A stretch of DNA of 64,000 nt from Stomoxys calcitrans (GCF_963082655.1 NC_081555.1:17361437-17425436), one strand, 5' to 3'. Positions 11,640-26,600 are shown, numbered from the stretch's first letter. Notes: generated from the letters alone by a model not told the origin. Numbers and translations are program-made.

Positions 11640-14600
11640 AACAACCAGTAGAGGAAAATCAACTTTCCAAAAGGAAAATATCCCTACACTTTTCTAAAGC
11701 AAAGGGTAGTTATAGTACTATATCCCAAAAGAACACTTTTCCTTTGCCTTACTAAAACTACACTTTCCCAAAGAAAAGGGTACTCACATTACTATTTCCC
11801 AAATAAAAGAGTGCTCAACCCTTTGCCTAAAAGAGAGGGTGCTTAAACTACCCTTTTCCCAAAGAAGAGGGTACTAAAACTGACCTTTCCCAAAGAAAAG
11901 GGTAGTAAACAACCCCTTCCTAAAGAAAAGGAAAGAGTAGTTTTAGTACCCTTTCTTTGAGAAATGGTAATTTTAGTAACCCTTCCTTTGGCAAAGGGTA
12001 ATTTTAGTGCCCTTTCCCCTGAGAAAGGGTAGTTCTGGTGCCCTTTCATTTGAGAAAGGCTAGTTTTAGTGACCTTTTCTTTAGGAAAGTACCCTTTCCG
12101 TTAGGAAGCGGTAGTTTAAGTACCCTTTCCTTCAAGAAAGATAAGTTTTAGTGCCTTTCATTTGGGAAATGGTAGTTTATGTTAATTTTCATTTGAAAGA
12201 GGGTAGTTTTAGTGCCTTTTCCTTTGGGAAAGGGAAGTTTTGCTGCCCTTTCCTTTGGGGAAGTGTAGATTTAGTATCCTTTCGATTGAGAAAGGGTAGT
12301 TTTAGTGCCTTTTTCTTTAGGAAAGTGTAGATTTAGTACCCTTTCCTTTAGGAAGGGGTAGTTTAAGTACCATTTCCTTCAAGAAAGATAAGTTTTAGTG
12401 TCTTTCCTTTGGGGAAGGATAGGTTTAGTACCCTTTCCTTTGAGAAATGGTAGCTTTAGTACCCTTTCCATTGAGAAAGTGTAGTTGTAGTGCCCTTCCA
12501 TTTAGGAATGTGAAGTTTTAGTGCCCGTTCCTCTGAGAAAGCGTAGTTTTAGTGCACTTTCCTTTGAAAAAAGTTAGTTTTAGTGCCCTTTCCCCTTGGG
12601 TAAAGGTAGTTTAAGTGCCTTTTCCTTTGGAAAAGTGTATGTTTAGTTTCCTTTCCTTTGAGAAACTATAACTAAAATTACCCTTTCTTTAGGGGAAAAA
12701 TACTAACCAACCTTTTCCTTAGGGGAAGGGTACTCAAACTACCCTTTCTTCAGGGGAAGGGCACAGAAACTACCCTTTCCCTATGGGAAGGGTACTAAAA
12801 CTACCCATTCCTTAGGGAAAGGGATGATTTAGTGTCCCTTCCTTTGGCAAAGGGCAGTTTAAGTGTCCTTTCCTTTCGATAAGGGTAGTTTAAGTACACT
12901 TTCTTTTGGAAAAGGGTAGTCTTAGTTCTTTTTACTTTGGAAAGGGATTGTTTTTGTGCCCTTTCCTTTGGAAAAAGGTAGTTTTAGTGCCTTTCTTTTG
13001 GTCAAGGGTAGTTTTAGTGCCTTTTACTTTGGGAAATTGTAGTTTTAGTGCTCTTTCCGTTACGAAAGTGAAGTTTTATTACCCTTACATTTGTGCAAGG
13101 GTAATTTTAGCACCCTTTCCATTTAGAAAGGGTAGTTTTAGTGCCCTTTCCTTGAGAAAAGTGTAGTTTGAGTACACTTTCCTTTGGAAATGGGTAGTTT
13201 TAGCGCCTTTTCCTTTGTGAAATGGTAACTTTTTGTACCTTTTCTTTTGGAAGAGGGTAGTTTAAGTATCCTCTCCTTTGGGAAAGAGTAGTTTAAATGC
13301 CCTTTCCTTTGAGAAAGAGTAGTTTAAGTGTTATTTTCTTTTGGAAAATGTAGTCTTAGTGGCCTTTCCATTGGGAAAGAGTAGTTTTATTACCCTTTCC
13401 TTCGAGACAGGGCAGTTTAAGTACCCTTTCCCATTAAAAAATAGTTTTGGTACCCTTTCTTTTGGGAAATGGCAGTTTTAGTAACCTTTCTCATAAAACA
13501 GTGTAGTTATACCACCCTTTCCTTTGGAAAAGGGTAGTTTTAGTGTCCCTTCCTTTGGAAAAAGGTAGTTTTAGTACCCTTTATTTTGGGAAAGGATGTT
13601 TTAGTACCCTTTCCTTTATGGGAGTATAATTTTAGTACCCATTCCTTTAGGGAAGTATAGTTTTATAACCCTTTCCTTTAAAAAAGATAAGTTTTATTTA
13701 GTACCCTTTCTTTTGAAAAAGGGTGGTTTTAGTGCCCTTTCCTCTAGGAAAGCCTAGATTTAGCACCCTTTCCTTTGGGAAAGGGTATGTTTAGTACCCT
13801 TCCTTTTGGGAAAGGGTAGTTTTTGTAACCTTTCTTTTGGGAAGGAGCAGTTTTAGTACCCTTTCCCATAAAAAAATAGTTTTAGCACCCTTTCTTTTGG
13901 GAAAGGGTTGTTTTAGTACTTCATTCCTCCCTTCCTTCGGAAAAAAGTAGTTTTTATGCCCTACTAAAACTACCCTTTTCTTTGGGGAACGGTACTAAAA
14001 CTACCCTTTCCTGTAGTGAACTTTCCTTTGAGAAGGTTAGTTGTTGTGCCTTTTCTTTGAGAAAGGCTATTTTTAGTGCCCTTTTCTAAGAGGAAGGGAA
14101 TAAAAACTACCCTGTCCTTAGGGAAAGGGTACTGAAATTATCCTTTACGTATAGGAAGGACACTAAAACTATCCTTTCCTTAAGGGGAGGGTTCTAAAAC
14201 TGCCTTTTCTTCGGGGAAGGGTACTCAAAATACCTTTTCCTTACGGGAAGGGTAGTTTTAGTGCTCGTTCCTTTGGGAAAGGGTAGTTTAGGTGCCCTTT
14301 TCTTTGGCAAAGTGTAGTTTTAGTACCATTTCCTTTGAAAAGGACAGATTTAGTAACCGTTCGTTTGGGAATGGGTAGTTTTGGTACACTTTCTTTTGGG
14401 CAAGGGTAGTTTTAGTGCCCTTTCCTTTCGGAAAGTGTAGTTTTAGTAGTTCTTCCTTTGGAAAGGGTAGTTTTAGTGCCCCTTCCTTTAGGAAAGGGTA
14501 GTTTTAGAACCTCTTCCTTTCGGAAAGGTAGTTTTAGTACCCTTTCCTTTGGGAAAATGGTGGTTTAAGCACCCTTTTCGTTTAGAGAGTGTACATTTAG

Positions 14601-17600
14601 TACCATTTCCTTTCGTGAAAGGGTAGTTTTAATGCCCTTTCCTTTGGGAAAGGGTAGTTTTAGTACCTTTTCCATTGGGAAAGGGTAATTTTAGTACCAT
14701 TTCCTTTGGGAAAGGTTAGCTTTATTACCTTTTCCGTTGGGTAGGGTAGATTTTAGTTCCTTTATCTATGAGAAATGGTGGTTTTAGTACCCTCTCTTTG
14801 GGAAAGGGTAGTTTTAGTACCCTTTTCTGCGAGAAAGTACACTTCCCTCTGGGAAAGGATACTTTTACCCTTTCCTTTTGGGAGAGGGTAGGTTAAGTGT
14901 CATTTTCTTTGGGAAAGGGTAGCTTGTGTCCCCTTTTCTTTGGGAAATGTTTGTTTTAGTGCCCCTTTTGTTGGGAAAGTGCACTTTTAGTACCCTTTCC
15001 TTTGGTAAAGGGTAGTTTTAGTGCCCCTTCCTTTAGGAAAGGGTAGTTTTAGAACCTCTTCCTTTCGGAAAGGTAGTTTTAGTACCCTTTCCTTTGGGAA
15101 AATTGTGGTTTAAGCACCCTTTTCGTTTAGAGAGTGTACTTTTAGTACCCTTTCCTTTCGTGAAAGAGTAGTTTTAATGCCCTTTCCTTTGGAAAATGGT
15201 AGTTTTTTTTTGTAAACTTTCCTTTGGGAAAGGATAGTTTTAGTGCCTTTTCCTATAGGAAAGTGTAGTTTTAAGACCCTTTCCTTTAGGAATGGGTAGT
15301 TTTTGTACTCTTTCCTCTAGGAAAGTATAGTTTTAGTACCCCTTTCTTTGGGAAAGGGTAGTTTTAGTGCCTCTTCTGTTGGGAAAGGGTAGGGAAAGGA
15401 TAGTTCTAGTGCCCCTTCCTTTGGGAAAGTGTAGTTTTAGTGCCCTTTCCTTTGGGAAAGGGTAGTTTTAGTGTCCCTTCCTTTGGGAAAGGGTAGTTTT
15501 TGTATCCTTTTCGTTGATAAAAGGTAGCCTTTTCGTTGTGAGAGGGTATTTTTAGCACTTTTTCCTTTGGTAAAGGGTAGTTGTAGTTCCCTTTCTTTTG
15601 GAAATGGTAGTATTAGTACTCTTTCCTTTAGGAAATTGTAGTTTTTGTATTAATACTACCCTTTCCTTAGGGGAGGAGTACTAAAACTACCCTCTCTTTA
15701 GTGGAAGGGTACTAAAACTAACCTTTCCTTAGAGGCAGGGTACTAAAACTACCCTTCCTTAAGGGAAAAAAACTAAAACTACCCTTTTTATCGGAAGGGT
15801 ACTAAAACTTCACATTTCATAGGGGAAACGGTAGTTTTAGCACCCTTTCTATTAGGAAATTGTAGTTTTAGTGCCTTTTCCTTTGGGAAAGGGTAGTTTT
15901 AGTACCCTTTTCTTTGGGAAAGAGTAGTTTTATTGCCCTTTCTTTGGAAAAGGGTAGTTTTAGTGCCCTTTTCTTTGAGAAAGGGTAGTTGTAGTACCTT
16001 TTCCTTTGGGAAAGAGTAGTTGTAGTACCTTTTCCTTTGAGGAAAGGATATTTTTAGTGCCCTCTTCTTTTGGAAAGAGTAGTTCCAGTGCCCTTTTCTT
16101 TGGGAAGTTATAGTTTAAGTGCCCTTTGGGAAAGGCTAGTTTTACTGCCCTATCCTTTAGGAAAGGATATTTTTAGTGACCTTTTATTTGGGAAAGGATA
16201 GTTCTATTACCCTTTCCTTTAGGAAATGGTAGTTTTAGTGCCCCTTCCTTTGGGAAAGGGTAGTTCTAGTGCCTAACTACTCTTTGCTTTTAAGAAGGGT
16301 ACTAAAGCTACCCTCTACCAATGGAAGGGTACCTTTTCTCAAAGGAAGGGACACTAAAACTACCCTTTCCTTAAGAAAAGGGCGCCAAAGCTACCTTTTC
16401 CCAAAGAAAGGGGCACTGAAACTACCCTTTTCCAAAGGAAGAGGCACTAAAACTAGCATTTCCCAAAGGAAAGGGCACTAGAACTACTCTTTCTCAATGG
16501 AAAGGGCAATTAAACTACCCTTTCCCAAAGAAAAGGGTACTAAAACTGCCCTTTCCCAGAGGAAAGGGTACTAAAACTACACTCTCCCAACGAAAAGGTT
16601 ACTAAAACGACGGTTTACCAAAGGAAAGGGCACTAAAACTACCCTTTCCCAAAGGAAGGGGCAATATAACTACCTTTTCCCAAAGGAAGGGGCACTGAAA
16701 CTACCCTTTTTCAAAGGAAGGGGCACTAAAACTAGCACTTCCTAAAGTAAATGGCAGTTTTAGTGCCCCTTTCTTTGAAAAAGGGTAGTTTTAGTGCCCT
16801 TTCCTTTGGTAAACCGTCGTTTTAGTAACCTTTTCGTTGGGAGAGTGTAGTTTTAGTACCCTTTCCTCTAGAAAAGGGCAGTTTTAGTACCCTTTCCTTT
16901 GGGAAAAAGTAGTTTAAGTGCCCTTCCCCTTAGAAAAGGATAGTTTTAGTACCCTTCTCCTAAAGAAAGGGTAGGTAAAGAAAGAGTACTGTTTCCTTTG
17001 GGAAAGGGTAGTTTTAGTGCACTTTCCTTTGGTAAAGGGTAGTTTTAGTGGCCTTTCCTTTGGGAAAGGGTAGTTTTAGTACCCTTTTCCTTGGGAAAGA
17101 TAGTTTAAGTGCCCTTTCGTTTGGGAAAAAGTAATTTTAGTATCCTTTACGTTGAGAAAGGTAGTTTAAGCACCCTTTTCGTTGGGAGAGGGTAGTTTTT
17201 GGTACTCTTTTTTCTGGGAAAGGGTAGTTTTGGGTACAAAAGTACCCTTTCCCAAAGAAAAGGGTACTAAAACTACCCTGTCTCAAAGAAAAGGGCACTA
17301 AAACTATACTTTTCCAAACGAAAGGGCAATAAAACTACCCTTTTCCAAAGGAAGGGACACTAAAACTAGCATTTTCCAAAGGAAAGGGCACTAGAATTAC
17401 ACTTTCCCAAAGGAAAGGGCAATTAAACTACCCTTTCCCAAAGAAAAGGTTACTAAAACTATCCGTTCGCAAAGAAAAGGGCCCTAAAACGACCCTCCCA
17501 AAGGAAATGGCAGTTTTAGTGCCCCGTTCTTTGGAAAAGGGTAGTTTTAGTGCCTCTTTCTTTGGGAAAGGGTAGTTTTAGTACCCTTTCCTTTGGTAAA

Positions 17601-20600
17601 GGGTCGTTTTAGTAACCTTTTCGTTGGGAGAATGTAGTTTTAGTACCCTTTCCTTTGGTAAAAGGTTGTTTAAGTACTCTTTCTTTTGGAAACTGAACTT
17701 AGGGGAAGTGCAAGGGTAGTTCTAGTGCCTAACTACCATTTCCCAAAGGAAATGGCAGTTTTTGTGCTCCTGTTTGTAAAAGGGTAGTTTTAGTGCCCTT
17801 TTAGTACCCTTTTCTTTGGGAAAGGGTAATTTTTGAACCCTTTTGTTTGGAAAAGGTAGTTTAAGTGCCTTTCCCCTTAGAAAAGGGTTGTTTGAGTGTC
17901 CTTCTCCTAAAGAAAGGGTTGGTTTAATACCCTGCCTCTAAGGAAAGAATGCTCTTTCCTTTGGGAATGGGTAGATTTAGTGCACTTCCTTTAGGAAAGT
18001 GTATTTTTAGTGCCCTTTCCTTTGGGAAAGAGTAATTTTAGTATCCTTTACGTTGAGAAAAGATAGTTTTAGCACCCTTCTCGTTGGTAGAGGGTAGTTT
18101 TGGTACTCTTTCTTCTGGTAAAGGGTAGTTTTGGTACTCTTTCTTCTGGGAAAGGGTAGTTTTGGTACCTTTTCCTTGCCAAAGGGTAGTTTTAATACAC
18201 TTCCCCTAAGCAAAGGGCAGTTTTAGATCCTTCATCTAAGGAAAGGGTAGTTTTTGTAACTGTCCCCTAAAGAAAGTTTAGGCATAATACCATGCCGCAA
18301 AGGATAGGGTAGTTTTAGTACCCTTTCCAAACGAAAGGGCAATAAAACTACCCTTTTCCAAATGAAAGGGCACTAAAGCTAACCTTTCCCAAAAGAAGGG
18401 ACACTGAAACTACCCTTTTCAAAAGGAAGGGGTACTAAAACTACCATTTCCCAAAGGAAATGACAGTTTTAGTTCCCCTTTCTTTGGAAAATGGTAGTTT
18501 TAGTGTCCTTTCCTATAGTAAAGGGTCGTTTTAGTAACATTTTCGTTGGGAAAGTGTAATTTTAGTACCCTTTCCTCTGGGAAATGGCAGTTTTAGTACC
18601 CTTTCCTTTGGGAAAGAGTAGTTTTATTGCCCTTTCGTTTGGAAAAGGGTAGTTTAAGTGCCCTTTTCTTTGGGAAAGGGTAGTTTTAGTACCCTTTTCT
18701 TTGGGAAAGGGTGGTTTTAGACCCTTTTCTTTGGGAAAGGGTAGTTTTAGTACCCTTTTCTTTGAGAAAGGGTAGTTTTAGTACCCTTTTCTTTGGGAAA
18801 GGGTAGTTTAAGTGCTCTTCCCCTTACAAAAGTGTAGTTTTAGTACCCTTCTAAGGAAAGGGTAGGTTTAATACCCTGCCTCTAAGGAAAGTGTATTCTT
18901 TCCTTTGGGAAAGGGTTGCTTTAGTGCACCTTCCTTTGAGAAAGGGTATTTTTAGTGCCCTTTAATTTGGGAAAGAGTAATTTAGGATCCTTTTCGTTGG
19001 GAAAGTGTAGTTCTAGTGCCCTTTTCTTTGGGAAATGCTAGTTTTAGTGCCCCTTCCTTTAGAAAAGGGTAGTTTCAGTTCCCCTTCCTTTGGGAAAAAG
19101 GTAGCTTTGGTGCCCTTTCCTTTAGGAAAGGGTAGTTTTGGTGCCCTTTTCTATCGGAAAGGATAGTTTTAGTACCCTTTTCGTTGGGAAAGGGTAGTTT
19201 GATTTCCCTTTTCTTTGGAAAAGGGTAGTTTAAGTGCACTCCCCCTTAGAAAAGGGTAGTTTTAGTACCCTTCTCTTAAAGAAAGGGTAGGTTTAATACC
19301 CTGCCTCTAAGGAAAGAGTACTCTTTCCTTTGGGAAAGGGTAGTTTTAGTGCACTTTCCTTTGGGAAAGGGTATTTTTAGTGCACTTCAATTTGGGAAAG
19401 AGTAATTTTAGTATCCTTTACGTTGAGAAAAGGTAGTTTTAGCACCCTTCTCGTTGGGAGAGGGTAGTTTTGGTACTCTTTCTTCTGGGAAAGGGTAGTT
19501 TTGGTACCTTTTCCTTTGGCAAATGGTAGTTTTAATACACTTACCCTAAGCAAAGGGTGGTTTCAGATCTTTCCTCTAAGGAAAGGGTAGTTTTAGTGCC
19601 CTTCTCCTAAGGAACGGGAAGTTTTAGTGCCCTTTCCCTAAGGAAAGGGTAGTTTTGGTACCTGTTCCCTTAAGAAAGTTTAGGTATAATACCCTTTACC
19701 AAAGGAAAGGGTACTAAAACTACCCTTTCCCAAAGAAAAGGGCACTAAAACTACCCTTTTCCAGATGAAAGGGCACTAAAACTACCCTTTTCCAGACGAA
19801 AGGGCACTAAAACTACCCTTTTCCAGACGAAAGGGCACTAAAATTACCCTTTTCCAGACGAAAGGGCACTAAAACTACCCTTTTCCAGACGAAAGGACGC
19901 TAAAACTACCCTTTCCCAAAGGAGGGGCACTAGAACTACACTTTCCCAAAGGAAAGGGCACTTCAACTACCCTTTCCCAAAGAAAAGGGTACTAAAACTA
20001 CCCTTTCCTACGAAAAGGGTGTTGAAACTCAACGAAAAGGAAGCTTAAACTACCCTTTATCAAAGGAAGGGGCACTAAAATTACCCTTTTTCAAAGGGAG
20101 GGACACTATAACTACCATTTCCTAAAGGAAGGGTCACTAAAACTACCATTTCCCAAAGGAAATGGCAGTTTTTGTGTCCCTTTCTTTGGAAAAGGGTAGT
20201 TTTAGTGCCTCTTCCTTTGGGAAAGGGTAGCTTTAGTACCCTTTCCTTTGGTAAAGGGTCGTTTAAGTAACCTTTTCGTTGGGAGAGTGTAGTTTTAGTA
20301 ACCTTTCCTCTTGGAAAGGGCAGTTTTAGTACCCTTTCCTATGGTAAAAGGGTGTTTTAGTAGTTTTAGTACCCTTTCCTTTGGTAAAGGGTCGTTTAAG
20401 TAACCTTTTCGATGGGAGAGTGTAGTTTTAGAACCCTTTCCTCTTGGAAATGGCAGTTTTAGCACCCTTTCCTTTGGTAAAAGGTTGTTTTACTACCCTG
20501 TTTAGGGTACATTTTCCCAAAGGAAGGGGCACTGAAACTACCCTTTTCCAAAGGAAGGGGCACTAAAACTAGTATTTCCCAAAGGAAAGGGCACTAAAAC

Positions 20601-23600
20601 TACCCTTTCCCAAAGGAGGGGCACTAGAACTACAATTTCCCAAAGGAAAGGGCACTAAAACTACCCTTTCCCAAAGGAGGGGCACTAGAACTACACTTTT
20701 CCAAAGGAAAGGGCACTTCAACTACCCTTTCCCAAAGAAAAGGGTACTAAAACTACCCTTTCCTACGAAAAGGGTGTTGAAAATCAACGAAAAGGAAGCT
20801 TAAACTACCCTTTATCAAAGGAAGGGGCACTAAAATTACCCTTTTCCAAAGGGAGGGACACTATAACTACCATTTCCTAAAGGAAGCGACACTAAAACTA
20901 CCATTTCCCAAAGGGAATGGCCTTTTCCAGACGAAAGGGCACTAAAACTACCCTTTCCCAAAGGAGGGGCACTAGAACTACACTTTCCCAAAGGAAAGGG
21001 CACTTCAACTACCCTTTCCCAAAGAAAAGGGTACTAAAACTACCCTTTCCTACGAAAAGGGTGTTGAAACTCAACGAAAAGGAAGCTTAAACTACCCTTT
21101 ATCAAAGGAAGGGGCACTAAAATTACCCTTTTTCAAAGGGAGGGACACTATAACTACCATTTCCTAAAGGAAAGGACACTAAAACCACCATTTCCCAAAG
21201 GAAATGGCAGTTTTTGTGTCCCTTTCTTTGGGAAAGGTTAGTTTTAGTACCCTTTCCTTTGGTAAAGGGTCATTTAAGTAACCTTTTCGTTGGGAGAGTG
21301 TAGTTTTAGTACCCTTTCCTTAGGGAAAGGGCAGCTTTACTACCCTTTCCTTTGGTAAAAGGTTGTTTTAGTACCCTGTTTAGGGTACATTTTCCCAAAG
21401 GAAGGGGCACTGAAACTACCCTTTTCCAAAGGAAGGGGCACTAAAACTAGCATTTCCCAAAGGAAAGGGCACTAGAACTACACTTTCCCAAATGAAAGGG
21501 CAATTAAACTACCCTTTCCCAAAGAAAAGGGTACTAAAACTATCCTTTCCAATAGAAAAGGGCCTTCAAACTACCCTTTTCCAGACGAAAGGGCACTAAA
21601 ACTACCCTTTTCCAGACGAAAGGGCACTAAAACTACCCTTTTCCAGACGAAAGGGCACTAAAACTACCCTTTTCCAGACGAAAGGGCACTAAAACTACCC
21701 TTTTTCAAAGGAGGGGCACTAGAACTACACTTTCCCAAAGGAAAGGGCACTTCAACTACCCTTTCCCAAAGAAAAGGGTACTAAAACTACCCTTTCCTAC
21801 GAAAAGGGTGTTGAAACTCAACGAAAAGGAAGCTTAAACTACTCTTTATCAAAGGAAGGGGCACTAAAATTACCCTTTTCCAAAGGGAGGGTCACTATAA
21901 CTACCATTTCCTAAAGGAAGGGTCACTAAAACTACCATTTCCCAAAGGAAATGGCAGTTTTTGTGTCCCTTTCTTTGGAAAAGGGTAGTTTTAGTGCCTC
22001 TTCCTTTGGGAAAGGGTAGCTTTAGTACCCTTTCCTTTGGTAAAGGGTCGTTTAAGTAACCTTTTCGTTGGGAGAGTGTAGTTTTATTACCCTTTCCTCT
22101 TGAAAAGGGCAGTTTTAGTACCCTTTCCTTTGGTAAAAGGTTGTTTTAGTACCCTGTTTAGGGTACATTTTCCCAAAGGAAGAGGCACTGAAACTACCCT
22201 TTTCCAAAGGAAGGGGCACTAAAACTAGCATTTCCCAAAGGAAAGGGCACTAGAACTACACTTTCCCAAAGGAAAGGGCAATTAAACTACCCTTTCCCAA
22301 AGAAAAGGGTACTAAAACTATCCTTTCCGATAGAAAAGGGCCCTCAAACCTTTCCTAAAGGAAGGGGCAGTTTAGTGCCCCTTTCTTTGGAAAAGGGTAG
22401 TTTAAGTGCCCTTTCCTTTGGTGAAGGGTCGTTTCAGTAACATTTTCGTTGGGAGAGTGTAGTTTTAGTACCCTTTCCTTTGGGAAAGGGCAGTTTTACT
22501 ACCCTTTCCTTTGGGAAAGGGCAGTTTTACTACATTTTCCTTTGGGTAAGAGTAGTTTTATTGCCCTTTCGTTTGGAAAATGGTAGTTTTAGTGCCCTTC
22601 TCCTAAGGAACGGGCAGTTTTAGTGCCCTTTCCCTAAGAAAAGGGTAGTTTTGGTACCTGTCCCCTAAAGAAAGTTTAGGTATAATACCCCTTACCAAAG
22701 CAAAGGGTACTAAAACTACCCTTTCCCAAAGAAAAGGGCACTAAAACTACCCTTTTCCAGACGAATGGGCACTAAAACTACCCTTTTCCAGACGAAAGGG
22801 CACTAAAACTACCCTTTTCCAGACGAAAGGGCACTAAAACTAACCTTTTCCAGACGAAAGGGCACTAAAACTACCCTTTTCCAGACGAAAGGGCACTACA
22901 ACTACCCTTTTCCAGATGAAAGGGCACTCAAACTACCCTTTCCCAAAGGAGGGGCACTAGAACTACACTTTCCCAAAGAAAAGGGCCCTTCAACTACCCT
23001 TTCCCAAAGAAAAGGGTACTAAAACTACCCTTTCCTACGAAAAGGGTGTTGAAACTCAACGAAAAGGAAGCTTAAACTACTCTTTATCAAAGGAAGGGGC
23101 ACTAAAATTACCCTTTTCCAAAGGGAGGGTCACTATGACTACCATTTCCTAAAGGAATGGTCACTAAAACTACCATTTCCCAAAGGAAATGGCAGTTTTT
23201 GTGTCCCTTTCTTTGGAAAAGGGTAGTTTTAGTGCCTCTTCCTTTGGAAAGGGTAGTTTTAGTACTCTTTCCTTTGGTAAAGGGTCGTTTAAGTAACCTT
23301 TTCGTTGGGAGAGTGTAGTTTTAGTAACCTTTCCTCTTGGAAGGGGCAGTTTTAGTACCCTTTCCTTTGGTAATAGGTTGTTTTAGTAGTTTTAGTACCC
23401 TTTCCTTTGGTAAAGGGTCGTTTAAGTAACCTTTTCGTTGGGAGAGTGTAGTTTTAGTACCCTTTCCTCTTGGAAAGGGCAGTTTTAGTACCCTTTCCCA
23501 TGGTAAAAGGTTTTTTTAGTACCCTGTTTAGGGTACATTTTCCTAAAGGAAGGGGCACTGAAACTACCCTTTTCCAAAGGAAGGGGCATTAAAACTAGCA

Positions 23601-26600
23601 TTTCCCAAAGGAAAGGGCACTAGAACTACACTTTCCCAAAGGAAAGGGCAATTAAACTACCCTTTCCCAAAGAAAAGGGTACTAAAACTATCCTTTCCGA
23701 TAGAAAAGGGCCCTCAAACTACCCTTTTCCAAACGAAAAGGCACTAAAACTTATCTTTCCCAAAGGAAGGGGCAGTTTAGTGCCCCTTTCTTTGGAAAAG
23801 GGTAGTTTAAGTGCCCTTTCCTTTGGTGGAGGGTCGTTTCAGTAACATTTTCCCTGTTTAGGGTACATTTTCCCAAAGGAAGGGGCACTGAAACTACCCT
23901 TTTCCAAAGGAAGGGGCACTAAAACTAGCATTTCCCAAAGGAAAGTGCACTAGAACTACACTTTCCCAAAGGAAAGGGCAATTAAACTACCCTTTCCCAA
24001 AGAAAAGGGTACTAAAACTATCCTTTCCGATAGAAAAGGGCCCTCAAACTACCCTTTTCTAGACGAAAGGGCACTAAAACTAACCTTTCCCAAAGGAAGG
24101 GGCAGTTTAGTGCCCCTTTCTTTGGAAAAGGGTAGTTTAAGTGCCCTTTCCTTTGGTGAAGGGACGCTTCAGTAACATTTTCGTTGAGAGAGTGTAGTTT
24201 TAGTACCCTTTCCTTTGGGAAAAGGCAGTTTTACTACCCTTTCCTTTGGGAAAGGGCAGTTTTACTACATTTTCCTTTGGGAAAGAGTAGTTTTATTGCC
24301 CTTTCGTTTATAAAAGGGGAGTTTTAGTGCCCTTCTCCTAAGGAACGGGCAGTTTTAGTGCCCTTTCCCTTAGGAAAGGGTAGTTTTGGTACCTGATACC
24401 TAAAGAAAGTTTAGGTATAATACCCCTTACCAAAGGAAAGGGTACTGAAACTACCCTTTCCCAAAGAAAAGGGCACTAAAACTACCCTTTTCCAGACGAA
24501 AGGGCACTAAAACTTCCCTTTTCCAGACGAAAGGGCACTAAAACTACCCTTTTCCAGACGAAAGGGCACTAAAACTACCCTTTTCCAGACGAAAGGGCAC
24601 TAAAACTACCCTTTTCCAGACGAAAGGGCACTAAAACTACCCTTTTCCAGACGAAAGGGCACTAAAACTACCCTTTTCCAGACAAAAGGGCACTAGAACT
24701 AAACTTTCCCAAAGGAAGGGGCACTTCAACTACCCTTTCCCAAAGAAAAGGGTACTAAAACTACCCTTTCCTACGAAAAGGGTGTTGAAACTCAACGAAA
24801 AGGAAGCTTAAACTACTCTTTATCAAAGGAAGGGGCACTAAAATTACCCTTTTCCAAAGGGAGGGTCACTATGACTACCAGTTCCTAAAGGAATGGTCAC
24901 TAAAACTACCATTTCCCAAAGGAAATGGCAGTTTTTGTGTCCCTTTCTTTGGAAAAGGGTAGTTTTAGTGCCTCTTCCTTTGGAAAGGGTAGTTTTAGAA
25001 TCCTTTCCTTTGGTAAAGGGTCGTTTAAGTAACCTTTTCGTTGGGAGAGTGTAGTTTAAGTACCCTTTCCTCTTGGAAAGGGCAGTTTTAGTACCCTTTC
25101 CTTTGGTAAAAGGTTGTTTTAGTACCCTGTTTAGGGTACATTTTCCTAAAGGAAGGGGCACTGAAACTACCCTTTTCCAAAGGAAGGGGCACTAAAACTA
25201 GCATTTCCCAAAGGAAAAGGCACTAGAACTACACTTTCCCAAAGGAAAGGGCAATTAAACTACCCTTTCCCAAAGAAAAGGGTACTAAAACTATCCTTTC
25301 CGAAAGGGCACTAAAACTAATCTTTCCCAAAGGAAGGGGCAGTTTAGTGACCCTTTCTTTGGAAAAGGGTAGTTTAAGTGCCCTTCCCTTTGGTGAAGGG
25401 TCGTTTCAGTAACATTTTCGTTGGGAGAGTGTAGTTTTAGTACCCTTTCCTTTGGGAAAGGGCAGTTTTACTACCCTTTCCTTTGGGAAAGAGTAGTTTT
25501 ATTGCCCTTTCGTTTGGAAAAGGGTAGTTTTAGTGCCCTTCTCCAAAGGAACGGGCAGTTTTAGTGCCCTTTCCCTAAGGAAAGGGTAGTTTTGGTACCT
25601 GTCCCCTAAAGAAAGTTTAGGTATAATACCCTTTACCAAAGGAAAGGGTACTAAAACTACCCTTTCCCAAAGAAAAGGGCACTAAAACTACCCTTTTCCA
25701 GACGAACGGGCACTAAAACTACACTTTTCCAGACGAAGGGGCACTAAAACTACCCTTTTCCAGACGAAAGGGCACTAAAACTACCCTTTTCCAGACAAAA
25801 GGGCACTAAAACTACCCTTTTCCAGACGAAAGGGCACTAAAACTACCCTTTTCCAGACAAAAGGGCACTAGAACTAAACTTTCCCAAAGGAAGGGGCACT
25901 TCAACTACCCTTTCCCAAAGAAAAGGGTACTAAAACTACCCTTTCCTACGAAAAGGGTGTTGAAACTCAACGAAAAGGAAGCTTAAACTACTCTTTATCA
26001 AAGGAAGGGGCACTAAAATTACCCTTTTCCAAAGGGAGGGTCACTATAACTACCATTTCCTAAAGGAAGGGTCACTAAAACTACCATTTCCCAAAGGAAA
26101 TGGCAGTTTTTGTATCCCTTTCTTTGGAAAAGGGTAGTTTTAGTGCCTCTTCCTTTGGGAAAGGGTAGCTTTAGTACCCTTTCCTTTGGTAAAGGGTCGT
26201 GTAAGTAACCTTTTCGTTGGGAGAGTGTAGTTTTATTACCCTTTCCTTTTGCAAAGGGCAGTTTTAGTACCCTTTCCTTTGGTAAAAGGTTGTTTTAGTA
26301 CCCTGTTTAGGGTAAATTTTCCCAAAGGAAGAGGCACTGAAACTACCCTTTTCCAAAGGAAGGGGCACTAAAACTAGCATTTCCCAAAGGAAAGGGCACT
26401 AGAACTACACTTTCCCAAAGGAAAGGGCAATTAAACTACCCTTTCCCAAAGAAAAGGGTACTAAAACTATCCTTTCCGATAGAAAAGGGCCCTCAAACTA
26501 CCCTTTTCCAGACGAAAGGGCACTAAAACTAACCTTTCCCAAAGGAAGGGGCAGTTTAGTGCCCCTTTCTTTGGAAAAGGGTAGTTTAAGTGCCCTTTCC

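Noticed and set aside
1..11640. Search for N-terminal fzr exons (start region, C-box, NELLG-type motif)
   Set aside because: Nothing recognisable by eye; they may be outside the window.
12906..25161. Open frames of 68-105 codons within the large minisatellite (for example 12906-13166, 16269-16481, 24844-25161)
   Set aside because: They arise because three 31 bp units give 93 nt without stops. They are repetitive, occur on both strands and encode low-complexity KLPF/KGK peptides.
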